Below are positions 14,310 to 22,228 of a DNA stretch of 28,053 nt, in pieces. A program made the position numbers and the translations under genes. Origin of the DNA: Treponema sp. UBA1793 (GTDB lineage Bacteria; Spirochaetota; Spirochaetia; Treponematales; Treponemataceae); assembly GCA_002314445.1 (NCBI GenBank), contig DCFX01000030.1, positions 1 through 28,053 of the forward strand, written 5' to 3'. Each line of letters opens with the position of its first letter. Position 1 is the first letter of the stretch. The notes below the pieces were generated by a model. It was not told the origin of the DNA and ran no database searches. It saw nothing but the letters and a program-made list of their open reading frames with translations.

Positions 14310-16214
14310 ATGCCTGGTCCAGGTCAGAGAAAAGGTTTTTCCAAACCGAAAAATACACGGGGAACCATCAAGCGGCTTATCGGATATATGGGAAAATATA
14401 AGGCGCTGTGGATTGTTGTATTCGTTGCAGTTATCGCAAGTGCATCGGCAGGAATCGCCGGATCATATATCATAAAACCTGCGCTTAACAATTATATTAT
14501 ACCGCTTATCGGACATCAGCATCCCGATATGTCTAAATTCGCTCAGATGCTTGGAGTCATGCTTATCGTTTTTGCAGTGGGTGCGCTTGCAACATGGGGC
14601 AATTCCCGTCTTATGGTCTTTATTTCCACAAACGTGCTTTATAACATCCGTACCGACCTGTTCGGAAAGCTTGAAACACTGCCCATAAAATATTACGATG
14701 CACATCCTCACGGCGAAATCATGTCGCGTTTTACAAACGATACCGATACCCTGCGCGATATGCTTAACCAGAGTGTGCCGCAGCTTATGTCGTCGGTCGT
14801 TACTGTCGTCGGCGTATTCGTCATGATGCTCGTGTTAAGCCCGATTCTTACGTTTGTAGTTATTCTGTGTATCTTTTTTATGATGCTGCTTGCCGCAAAA
14901 ATCGGTAAGAAGAGTGCGAACGCATACCGCGACCAGCAGAAGAATCTTGGCACGGTTAACGGTTATATAGAAGAATTGATAGACGGGCAGCGGATTGTCA
15001 AGGTTTTTAATCACGAGGATGAGTCGATTTCCGAATTTGCGGTACTCAACGACAATCTGTGTGCTTCAGGAACGACGGCAAATACGTATGCGAATATTCT
15101 TATGCCGATGATGGGCAACCTGTCGCACGTGCAGTACGCGCTTGTAGCAATCTGCGGAGCGTTTCTTGTAATCAGCGGTCGTATGGATATTGGTACGATT
15201 GCAGCGTTCCTTCAGTATACGCGCAGTTTCAGCCAGCCTGTCACGATGATGAGCCAGCAGTTCAACAGCATTCTGAACGCACTTGCCGGTGCGGAACGTA
15301 TTTTTGCAGTTATTGATGAAACACCTGAAGTTGACAACGGAACTATTGAACTTGTGAACGCATATGAGGCGGATGACGCGTCTGCCTCGCAGCGGAAACG
15401 GCTTGTTCAGTCGTATGCGTTTACCGGTGAATGGGCATGGAAAAAACCGGGAGAAAACGAACTTGAAAAACTTTCAGGTGATGTCGTGTTCGATCATGTA
15501 ACGTTCGGCTACGAAAGCGACAAGACAGTCCTTTTCGACGTATGCATGCACGCTCTTCCCGGTCAGAAAATCGCGCTTGTCGGTTCGACGGGAAGCGGCA
15601 AAACGACGACGACTAATCTGCTTACGCGGTTCTATGATATTCCTGAAGGAAGCGGTTCGATTACATATGACGGCATTCCTCTTAATAATATAAAGAAAGA
15701 TGACCTTCGCCGTTCGCTCGGTATGGTTCTGCAGGATACGCATCTTTTTACCGGTACTGTCAGGGAAAACATCAGGTACGGAAATCTTGAAGCAAGTACC
15801 GTGCAGGTGGAAGAAGCGGCAAAGCTTGCAAATGCCGACACGTTCATCCGCCATCTTGAGAACGGCTACGATACGGTGATTTCGGGAGACGGCGGCAATC
15901 TGAGTCAGGGGCAGCGGCAGCTTCTTGCGATTGCCCGTGCCGCCGTAGCTGATCCGCCCGTACTCATTCTCGACGAAGCGACGAGTTCAATTGATACGCG
16001 CACCGAGTCTCTTGTGCAGAAAGGTATGGACGGCCTCATGAAAGGCAGGACCGTGTTCGTCATTGCCCACCGGTTAAGTACAGTACGCAATGCGGACGAA
16101 ATTATTGTGCTTGAACACGGGAAGATAATCGAGCGCGGTACGCATGACCAGCTTATGGCGATGAAAGGACGATATTACCACCTGTATACCGGTAATTCGA
16201 TTGCGGTTGAGTAG
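14310..16214 (+). CDS. ABC exporter subunit with canonical ATP site (heterodimer partner 2)
   Basis: A 634-aa half-transporter with six transmembrane helices and an ATP-binding domain that has all catalytic residues: Walker A VGSTGSGKTTTT, Walker B ILILDEATS (E556) and H-loop AHR (H587). Its signature is LSQGQ rather than LSGGQ. In the heterodimer the intact Walker site here would face the VSGGQ of partner 1, while the altered LSQGQ would face the degenerate site, so the two weak elements fall in the same composite site. A 40-residue linker (ADDASASQRKRLVQ...EWAWKKPGENELEKL) sits between membrane and ATP domains, as in related Firmicute pairs. The gene starts one base after the previous stop, with a strong GGAAGGAGG. 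Confidence 0.94.
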   Translation: MPGPGQRKGFSKPKNTRGTIKRLIGYMGKYKALWIVVFVAVIASASAGIAGSYIIKPALNNYIIPLIGHQHPDMSKFAQMLGVMLIVFAVGALATWGNSRLMVFISTNVLYNIRTDLFGKLETLPIKYYDAHPHGEIMSRFTNDTDTLRDMLNQSVPQLMSSVVTVVGVFVMMLVLSPILTFVVILCIFFMMLLAAKIGKKSANAYRDQQKNLGTVNGYIEELIDGQRIVKVFNHEDESISEFAVLNDNLCASGTTANTYANILMPMMGNLSHVQYALVAICGAFLVISGRMDIGTIAAFLQYTRSFSQPVTMMSQQFNSILNALAGAERIFAVIDETPEVDNGTIELVNAYEADDASASQRKRLVQSYAFTGEWAWKKPGENELEKLSGDVVFDHVTFGYESDKTVLFDVCMHALPGQKIALVGSTGSGKTTTTNLLTRFYDIPEGSGSITYDGIPLNNIKKDDLRRSLGMVLQDTHLFTGTVRENIRYGNLEASTVQVEEAAKLANADTFIRHLENGYDTVISGDGGNLSQGQRQLLAIARAAVADPPVLILDEATSSIDTRTESLVQKGMDGLMKGRTVFVIAHRLSTVRNADEIIVLEHGKIIERGTHDQLMAMKGRYYHLYTGNSIAVE

Positions 16215-16227
16215 CGGAAGAAGAATA

Positions 16228-16256
16228 TTGACAGATATCCTGTTTTGATACATAAC
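16228..16256 (+). promoter_or_regulatory. Promoter of the outer-membrane protein gene
   Basis: TTGACA (16228-16233), a 17-bp spacer and CATAAC (16251-16256). Perfect -35 with a four-of-six -10. A leader of about 25 nt follows, carrying AGGAGT. Confidence 0.55.
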
Positions 16257-16286
16257 TGAACTGTTTTTAAATAGGAGTAGAAATAT

Positions 16287-17435
16287 ATGAAAGTTTTAAA
16301 AATCGCTGCACTTATCTGTGCAGCAGCATTTTCGGTTTCTTCAGTGTTTGCATCCGGGCTGTATGAAGGAACAGCCGGAACACTTACAAATGATGCTGAC
16401 AATTATATCGATGTCAACAACTGGCAGAAGGTGAAAGTCCAGAATCTGTTTTCACAGACGACTATCCAGACTTCAAACCTTGATTTCGGTCTTGCAAAAA
16501 TGTTCGGAAAGAATTACATGGCGTTGTCTTACAGCGGAAATCTCTGGACTGCGGATGACTCGACAAACCAGCTTTCTTTCCTGTTCGGCACCGGTAACAT
16601 GGGATTTAAAGCCGGCATGCAATGGAATGTTGATACGGGAACTACTAATACAACAACCACTACAATTGTACCATCAGTTCAGTGGGGATTGAACTTCAAT
16701 ACAGGAAAACTTCCTGCGGCTCTTGATGTCTTTGTCCTCTGTGCATTTACTAACGAAAATATTGACACAACGACCGACGGAAAATCGGGATCCATTGAAA
16801 AAAGCGGCGCAACAGATCCTCAATTCGGTGCAAATCTTCAACTTACTCTTTCGGAGACGAAATCTGTAAGTCAGTTTGCAAAATTCGGGCTTTATTCTAT
16901 CATAAACAATACGAATTCTTCTTCGTACACGACATATGATGCCAGCGGTGATGTTGTTGACACTACTTCGTACACAACATCAGGATCTACTTTCGGCACT
17001 GTAGAACAAATATTCGCACAATATAAAATTCTTGTAAAACTGGATGACAGTTTTACGTACTGCGGGAAATTTACCGTTCCGTTTACGTTTGCGACATACA
17101 ACAGTAATTCCGATGCGAATTCTACGGAAATTGATTTTGTACTGCGTAATGGTATACAGGGATATATTGTGCCGAAAAAATTTGCCTTGAACGGCGGTCT
17201 TTATACACAAATTCCATCTATTATATTAAGAAAGGATAATTCATCATCCGGTACGTTTGCAAATACCTTATACTGCGGCTTTACATGGAACCTCAGCCCT
17301 GCATTTACGCTTGAAGCAGCAAATGAATTTGTGCATACTAATACAGGAACCGGGGCAACGAGTTCAACAGCGTCGCCGTCCATCAGTGATTTCTGGAACG
17401 AACAGTTCACGATTAGTGCCGTAGCTCATTTCTGA
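16287..17435 (+). CDS. Predicted outer-membrane beta-barrel protein with signal peptide
   Basis: A 382-aa secreted protein with no family I can name. Residues 1-22 form a typical signal peptide (KVLKIAALICAAAFSVSSVFA) with likely cleavage after A22. The mature part is rich in Ser, Thr, Asn and aromatic residues and shows alternating hydrophobic strands throughout, for example KNYMALSYSGNLW, MGFKAGMQWNVD, TIVPSVQWGLNF, YCGKFTVPFTFATY and TLYCGFTWNLSPAFTLEAANEF. It ends in FTISAVAHF, a C-terminal phenylalanine as favoured by the BAM machinery. Low-complexity loops (GTTNTTTTTIV, SSSYTTYDASGDVVDTTSYTTSG) are probably surface exposed. It has its own promoter and a strong Shine-Dalgarno and ends at a terminator, so it is a single-gene unit. 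The barrel assignment is a prediction from pattern. Confidence 0.75.
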   Translation: MKVLKIAALICAAAFSVSSVFASGLYEGTAGTLTNDADNYIDVNNWQKVKVQNLFSQTTIQTSNLDFGLAKMFGKNYMALSYSGNLWTADDSTNQLSFLFGTGNMGFKAGMQWNVDTGTTNTTTTTIVPSVQWGLNFNTGKLPAALDVFVLCAFTNENIDTTTDGKSGSIEKSGATDPQFGANLQLTLSETKSVSQFAKFGLYSIINNTNSSSYTTYDASGDVVDTTSYTTSGSTFGTVEQIFAQYKILVKLDDSFTYCGKFTVPFTFATYNSNSDANSTEIDFVLRNGIQGYIVPKKFALNGGLYTQIPSIILRKDNSSSGTFANTLYCGFTWNLSPAFTLEAANEFVHTNTGTGATSSTASPSISDFWNEQFTISAVAHF

Positions 17436-17458
17436 TTCTTATTCTTTTTATTAAAGAG

Positions 17459-17488
17459 GGCTTCGTGTTTACTCACGGAGCCTTTTTT
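17459..17488 (+). terminator. Rho-independent terminator after the outer-membrane protein gene
   Basis: GGCTTCGTG (17459-17467) pairs with CACGGAGCC (17474-17482), nine pairs including one G-U, loop TTTACT, followed by TTTTTT (17483-17488). Confidence 0.9.
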
Positions 17489-17496
17489 GTTATAAT
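17468..17496 (+). promoter_or_regulatory. valS promoter embedded in the upstream terminator
   Basis: TTTACT (17468-17473, the terminator loop), a 17-bp spacer and consensus TATAAT (17491-17496). Transcription would start near 17503-17505, at the valS ATG. No Shine-Dalgarno is present. Confidence 0.6.
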
Positions 17497-17504
17497 TCCA
17501 GTTT

Positions 17505-20276
17505 ATGAAAGCAATAGAACTTGAAAAAGCATATAACCCGAAAGATTTTGAAGAACGCATATATACGGAATGGGAGAAAGACGGCTGGTTCAAACCGGCT
17601 TCTGATCCCGATTCACCTGTACACGCTGCATATGAAGCAAAGGCTGAAAAGCTGTCTCCTGAAGACCTTCGCAAGTCAACATATACCGTCGTAATTCCTC
17701 CGCCGAATGTTACCGGTGTGCTCCATGTCGGACACGGGCTCAACAATACGCTGCAGGATATCGTGGTGCGCTATCACCGCATGAAGGGCGACAATACACT
17801 CTGGGTAACGGGAACAGATCATGCGGGTATCGCAACTCAGAACGTCGTTGAACGCCAGCTGAAAAAAGAAGGCCTTTCGCGCAATGACCTCGGCCGCGAG
17901 AAATTTCTTGAGCGGACGTGGGCTGTAAAAGACGATCATCACGATACAATCGTCAGGCAGCAGCGGAAACTCGGCAACAGCACCGACTGGAACCGTGAAC
18001 GCTTTACGATGGATGAAGGGCTTTCCAAAGCCGTCCGCGACGTATTCGTTACACTGTACGAGCGCGGCCTTATTTATAAAGGCCATTATCTTGTCAACTG
18101 GTGCCCGAGATGCGGTACGGCTCTTGCGGACGATGAAGTTGATCATACCGATACAGCGGGTGCCATGTATCACATCTGGTACGAATATGCAGACGGTCCC
18201 GCTCCCGACGGTTCTACAAAAATTGAAATTGCAACTACGCGGCCGGAAACGCTTCTGGGCGATACTGCTGTCGCCGTAAATCCTGCCGACGAACGCTATA
18301 AGGACATTGTCGGAAAAAAACTGACACTGCCCCTTACCGGCCGTACTATACCGATTATTGCAGATGCGTATGTCGACAAAGAATTCGGAACCGGTATGGT
18401 CAAAATCACACCGGCACACGATCCGAACGACTGGCAGGTCGGAAAGCGCAACAACCTCGAAGTAATTAACATTCTGAATCCCGACGGTACGCTCAATGAG
18501 AATTGTCCGGAAAAATACCGCGGGCTTACCTGTCCCAAAGCCAGGGAATTGATACTAAAGGATTTGACCGATATCGGGCTTTTCAAAGGTGAGGAAAAAA
18601 TTACGCATTCTGTGGGACACTGTTACCGCTGCGGTACTGTTGTCGAACCGTATCTTTCCGACCAGTGGTTCGTAAAGATGCAGCCCCTTGCAGAGAAAGC
18701 TCTCAAAGCATGGGAAGACGGAGATATCGTCTTTTATCCGCGCAAGTGGGAGAACACATACAGAAGCTGGCTGGAAAACATCCGAGACTGGTGCATCAGC
18801 CGCCAGCTGTGGTGGGGTCACCGCATTCCTGTATGGTACTGCAAAAAATGCGGTGAGACGATTGTTTCGCGTGAAGATCCGTGTGCGTGCCCAAAATGCG
18901 GTGCGGGTAAAGACGAGCTTGAGCAGGATCCCGACGTACTCGATACATGGTTTTCTTCATGGCTCTGGCCGTTCAGCACACTCGGCTGGCCCGATAATAC
19001 AAAAGATCTGGAACTTTTCTATCCGACAACGGCTCTTGTCACGGCATATGACATCATTTTCTTCTGGGTTGCCCGCATGATTATGGCCGGACTTGAGTTC
19101 ACCGGTAAAGTACCTTTCCACGACATTTATATGCACGGGCTTGTGCGCGACAAACAGGGCCGAAAGATGAGCAAATCACTCGGAAACGGAATCGACCCGC
19201 TCGAAATTATCGATATGTACGGAAGCGATGCGTTCAAATTTACGCTCGGCTTTATGTGTGCGCAGGGGCAGGATGTCCTTGTCGACAGGGAGTCGTTCAA
19301 ACTCGGCAGCCGTTTTGCAAACAAAGTGTGGAATGCAAGCCGCTACATACTCGGCAATCTTGAAGGACGCACACTCGTCCCTGTTGCCGACAGCGATCTT
19401 ACGGAACTGGATAAATGGATTTACACGGAACTCGATAAGTGTGTACGCACCGAACGCGACGCTCTTGAGGGATACCGTTACAACGATGCGGCATCGGCGC
19501 TGTATGAATATTTCTGGAACGAATACTGCGACTGGTACGTTGAAGCGACAAAGCTTTCATTCAGGAACGGCGATGACAGGGAAAAAGACCGCGCGGTTTC
19601 AGTCCTCCTGAACGTGCTCGAAGAGAACATCAGGCTGCTGCACCCGTTCCTCCCGTTCGTTACTGAAGAAATTTACGGGAAACTTCCGCTTCGTGAAATA
19701 GCCGAAAATCGTGAAAAGGCCGGAAAAAATAAGATTATTACGAACAGCACATATACGGGAATGCTCATTGCAGCCCCGTTCCCGGAGGCAGTTGATGCGC
19801 GTGTTGATGAAATTGTGTCAAAACGGTTCAGCGTGCTCCAGGAACTTATACGCAATGTGCGCGGACTGCGTACGGAATGCGGAATAGATCCCGCTGCAAA
19901 AATTCATCTGGCGGTTGTCATAGAGAAGGGAAGTGCAGCTGAAGTCTGCCGTGAAAAGGAAGACGTGATTGAGCTGCTTGCGGGAATTTCCAAGATTGAT
20001 TTTGTTGATATGAAACCGGCAGATGCCATCGGCTCTGTCGGAACCGGATACGAGGCGTTTCTGCTTATCGACGAAAGCGTAAACAAGGAACAACTGCTCG
20101 CCCGTTTCCGGAAGGAACTTGATGAAACTAAACAACATGCCCAGAAGTCAGAATCGAAACTTTCCGGCAAATTTGCGGAGCATGCGCCTGCAGAACTTGT
20201 TGCCGAGGAAAATGCTAAACTGGAAGAGCACAAGAGGCGTATAACTAAACTGGAATCATATATAGAGAGTCTATAA
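17505..20276 (+). CDS. valS: Valine--tRNA ligase
   Basis: Charges tRNA-Val with valine in the cytoplasm. The protein is 923 aa, a normal length. Class I motifs are intact: PPPNVTGVLHVGHGLNN (HIGH-type HVGH at 74-77) and GRKMSKSLGN (KMSKS at about 554-558). The editing domain lies between, including ATTRPETLLGDTAVAVNP. Cysteine pairs WCPRCG, CYRCG, and YCKKCGE...CACPKCG suggest bound zinc. The C-terminal ~65 residues (NKEQLLARFRKELDETKQ...KLEEHKRRITKLESYIESL) form the tRNA-binding coiled coil typical of ValRS. The start has no Shine-Dalgarno and sits 8 nt after a perfect TATAAT, so the mRNA is probably leaderless. The HD hydrolase gene follows 25 nt later in the same direction. Confidence 0.98.
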   Translation: MKAIELEKAYNPKDFEERIYTEWEKDGWFKPASDPDSPVHAAYEAKAEKLSPEDLRKSTYTVVIPPPNVTGVLHVGHGLNNTLQDIVVRYHRMKGDNTLWVTGTDHAGIATQNVVERQLKKEGLSRNDLGREKFLERTWAVKDDHHDTIVRQQRKLGNSTDWNRERFTMDEGLSKAVRDVFVTLYERGLIYKGHYLVNWCPRCGTALADDEVDHTDTAGAMYHIWYEYADGPAPDGSTKIEIATTRPETLLGDTAVAVNPADERYKDIVGKKLTLPLTGRTIPIIADAYVDKEFGTGMVKITPAHDPNDWQVGKRNNLEVINILNPDGTLNENCPEKYRGLTCPKARELILKDLTDIGLFKGEEKITHSVGHCYRCGTVVEPYLSDQWFVKMQPLAEKALKAWEDGDIVFYPRKWENTYRSWLENIRDWCISRQLWWGHRIPVWYCKKCGETIVSREDPCACPKCGAGKDELEQDPDVLDTWFSSWLWPFSTLGWPDNTKDLELFYPTTALVTAYDIIFFWVARMIMAGLEFTGKVPFHDIYMHGLVRDKQGRKMSKSLGNGIDPLEIIDMYGSDAFKFTLGFMCAQGQDVLVDRESFKLGSRFANKVWNASRYILGNLEGRTLVPVADSDLTELDKWIYTELDKCVRTERDALEGYRYNDAASALYEYFWNEYCDWYVEATKLSFRNGDDREKDRAVSVLLNVLEENIRLLHPFLPFVTEEIYGKLPLREIAENREKAGKNKIITNSTYTGMLIAAPFPEAVDARVDEIVSKRFSVLQELIRNVRGLRTECGIDPAAKIHLAVVIEKGSAAEVCREKEDVIELLAGISKIDFVDMKPADAIGSVGTGYEAFLLIDESVNKEQLLARFRKELDETKQHAQKSESKLSGKFAEHAPAELVAEENAKLEEHKRRITKLESYIESL

Positions 20277-20301
20277 GTCTTTGAGAGCAGGAGTAATGCC
20301 T

Positions 20302-20958
20302 ATGGGGAAAATCAAGTATGAGATGCATGTAGACCGCTCTGGGAAAATGGATAATGAGGCGATGCTTCAGCTCAAGAGCATGTTTCTTGCTCCTTATATG
20401 CAGCTTGCAACTGCGCTTATCGGCAAAGCCCGCCATGCAGGCGGCAACATGTTCCGTCATCAGCTTGATACGATGAGTATCCTGATTGATTACGGCTATA
20501 TAGACACAATCCTGCTGAAAGCATCTCTTATCCACGATGTAATAGAGGATGTGCCCGGCTTTGACCACAATCTTATCATCAATGTAGATGAAGACGGCCC
20601 GGAAGTCTATAAACTTGTACTTGAAGTAACCAAAAGGGAAGGCCAGCTTAAAAGTGATTATCTGCGCGGAATTATTCAGAACGGAAGCCAGCGTGCTAAA
20701 ATTCTTAAATGTGCCGACCGCATCAGCAACATGATAAGTCTTGGTTTTGTGACCAATCCTGATTTTATAGAGCGTTACTGCGATGAAACGGAATACTTTA
20801 TTCTGCCCATTGCTATTGAAGTGGATTACAACATGTATCAGGAATTGATAGATCTTATTATTACCCGCCGTAAATATCTTGAAGACAGCGGCTATATAGA
20901 ACGCAAAAAAAGAAAGTCCGCTGAAGCTGTACTGCAGAAAAAATCAACTGCTGAATAA
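20302..20958 (+). CDS. Single-domain HD phosphohydrolase, RelA/SpoT hydrolase-like (small alarmone hydrolase type)
   Basis: A 218-aa protein resembling the HD hydrolase half of RelA/SpoT. Visible catalytic-type residues: R44, H53 (FRHQLDTM), H78-D79 with E82-D83 in ASLIHDVIEDVPG, and D139 with N143 in KCADRISNM, matching the 'HDxxED' and 'K.ADRl.N' patterns of (p)ppGpp hydrolases. No synthetase, TGS or ACT domain is present, so it would be a stand-alone hydrolase of Mesh1/SAH type. Hydrolysis of (p)ppGpp is inferred, and another nucleotide is possible. The C-terminus is basic (ERKKRKSAEAVLQKK). Start at 20302 is preferred because AGGAG (20289-20293) is 8 nt upstream; ATG 20296 is too close. 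It probably shares a transcript with valS. Confidence 0.8.
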   Translation: MGKIKYEMHVDRSGKMDNEAMLQLKSMFLAPYMQLATALIGKARHAGGNMFRHQLDTMSILIDYGYIDTILLKASLIHDVIEDVPGFDHNLIINVDEDGPEVYKLVLEVTKREGQLKSDYLRGIIQNGSQRAKILKCADRISNMISLGFVTNPDFIERYCDETEYFILPIAIEVDYNMYQELIDLIITRRKYLEDSGYIERKKRKSAEAVLQKKSTAE

Positions 20959-20977
20959 ATTATATTACGTTTCTTTG

Positions 20978-21018
20978 ACGTTTTATACCTCATATTGACA
21001 CTTGTTTACATAAAACGT
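20978..21018. promoter_or_regulatory. Inverted repeat around the -35 box of the GAPDH promoter
   Basis: ACGTTTTAT (20978-20986) and its exact reverse complement ATAAAACGT (21010-21018), 23 nt apart, flank TTGACA. A further ACGTTT lies at about 20967. This could be a regulator site or an accidental AT-rich symmetry. No known regulator was recognised. Confidence 0.4.
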
Positions 21019-21023
21019 AAAAT
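20995..21023 (+). promoter_or_regulatory. GAPDH promoter, near consensus
   Basis: TTGACA (20995-21000), 17-bp spacer, TAAAAT (21018-21023): perfect -35 and five-of-six -10. This is the strongest promoter in the window, as expected for a glycolytic gene. AAGGAG at 21048-21053 is the ribosome binding site. Confidence 0.85.
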
Positions 21024-21063
21024 TGTCATTAAATAAATCTCTATGATAAGGAGCTACTAGGCT

Positions 21064-22113
21064 ATGATTAAAGTCGGTATTAACGGTTTCGGTCGTATTG
21101 GCCGCATGGTTTTCCGTGCTGCAGTAACCAATTTCAATGACATCCAGATTGTCGGAATCAACGATCTTCTCGCTTTCAATAAAGCAGATCCTTCAAAAAT
21201 GTTGATTGACTATCTTGCTTATCTTCTTAAATATGATTCAGTACACGGTCGTTTTGAAGGCAAAGTAGAATTCGATGATCAGAATCTCATTGTAAACGGA
21301 AACAAAATCCGCATTTTTGCAGAAAAAGATCCCGCCAGCATCAAATGGGGCGAGTGCGGAGCAGACGTTGTTGTTGAATCAACAGGTTTCTTCCTCACGA
21401 AAGAGCTCTGCGAATCTCATATCAAAGGCGGCGCAAAGAAAGTCGTTATGTCAGCTCCTTCAAAGGACGACACTCCGATGTTCGTATACGGCGTAAACGA
21501 CAAGACATATGCGGGCCAGACAATCATCTCCAACGCATCCTGCACGACAAACTGCCTTGCTCCTCTTGCAAAAGCAATCAACGATGCATACGGAATCAAA
21601 CGCGGTCTTATGACAACAGTTCATGCTTCAACAGGCACTCAGCTCACCGTCGACGGTCCTTCAAAGGGCGGAAAAGACTGGAGAGGCGGACGCTCTGTAT
21701 ACAACAACATCATTCCGTCAACAACAGGTGCTGCAAAGGCTGTTGGTAAAGTAATTCCGACACTCAACGGAAAACTTACCGGCATTTCAATGCGCGTTCC
21801 GTGCCCTGATGTTTCTGTCGTAGACCTTACCTGCGAACTCGAGAAGGCTGCAGGAAAAGACAAGGATGAAGCATACAAGAACATCTGCGCAACAATGAAA
21901 GCTGCTTCAGAAGGCGCTCTCAAGGGAATCGTTGAGTATACAGAAGATGAAGTCGTTTCGACTGATTTCTGCGGCGATGCTCACACATCAATCTTCGATG
22001 CAAAAGCAGGTCTTGCTCTTGAGCCGAACTTTGTAAAACTGATTGCATGGTACGACAACGAGTGGGGTTATTCAAACAAACTCTGCGAAATGATCCGTGT
22101 CATCAGTAAATAA
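21064..22113 (+). CDS. gap: Glyceraldehyde-3-phosphate dehydrogenase, type I
   Basis: Oxidises glyceraldehyde-3-phosphate to 1,3-bisphosphoglycerate with NAD+ in glycolysis. The protein is 349 aa, slightly longer than the ~331 of E. coli GapA owing to an insert near the N-terminus (LLAFNKADPSKMLIDYLAYLLKYDS). Visible: NAD-binding NGFGRIGR (7-14), catalytic C160 in SNASCTTNCLAPLAK, H187 in TTVHASTGTQ, the phosphate-binding GGRSVYNNIIPSTTGAAKAVGK and the C-terminal WYDNEWGYSNK. Codon use is noticeably biased toward a few codons compared with its neighbours, consistent with high expression, as are the strong promoter and terminator. Monocistronic. Confidence 0.98.
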   Translation: MIKVGINGFGRIGRMVFRAAVTNFNDIQIVGINDLLAFNKADPSKMLIDYLAYLLKYDSVHGRFEGKVEFDDQNLIVNGNKIRIFAEKDPASIKWGECGADVVVESTGFFLTKELCESHIKGGAKKVVMSAPSKDDTPMFVYGVNDKTYAGQTIISNASCTTNCLAPLAKAINDAYGIKRGLMTTVHASTGTQLTVDGPSKGGKDWRGGRSVYNNIIPSTTGAAKAVGKVIPTLNGKLTGISMRVPCPDVSVVDLTCELEKAAGKDKDEAYKNICATMKAASEGALKGIVEYTEDEVVSTDFCGDAHTSIFDAKAGLALEPNFVKLIAWYDNEWGYSNKLCEMIRVISK

Positions 22114-22135
22114 GCGGCTTTTTTAAGCAGTTTCT

Positions 22136-22175
22136 AAAACCGTTCCAGTGCTTCGGCATTCGGAACGGTTTTTTT
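22136..22175 (+). terminator. Rho-independent terminator of the GAPDH gene
   Basis: AAAACCGTTCC (22136-22146) pairs with GGAACGGTTTT (22162-22172), with an inner TGC-TTCG-GCA tetraloop and seven T residues (22169-22175). Very strong. Confidence 0.95.
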
Positions 22176-22193
22176 ATGCAGGCGGATGCAGTC

Positions 22194-22223
22194 TTGCCGA
22201 TACCGGCTGGAAAATGGTAAAAT
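22194..22223 (+). promoter_or_regulatory. Candidate metF promoter, predicted leaderless start
   Basis: TTGCCG (22194-22199), 18-bp spacer, TAAAAT (22218-22223). The start codon at 22229 is only 5 nt after the -10 box, so the transcript would begin at or next to the ATG. No Shine-Dalgarno. Confidence 0.5.
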
Positions 22224-22228
22224 GACAT

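Noticed and set aside
17676..18419. 247-aa open frame on the minus strand inside valS
   Set aside because: It is antisense to an unmistakable valyl-tRNA synthetase, has no ribosome binding site or recognisable motif, and is explained by valS codon composition.
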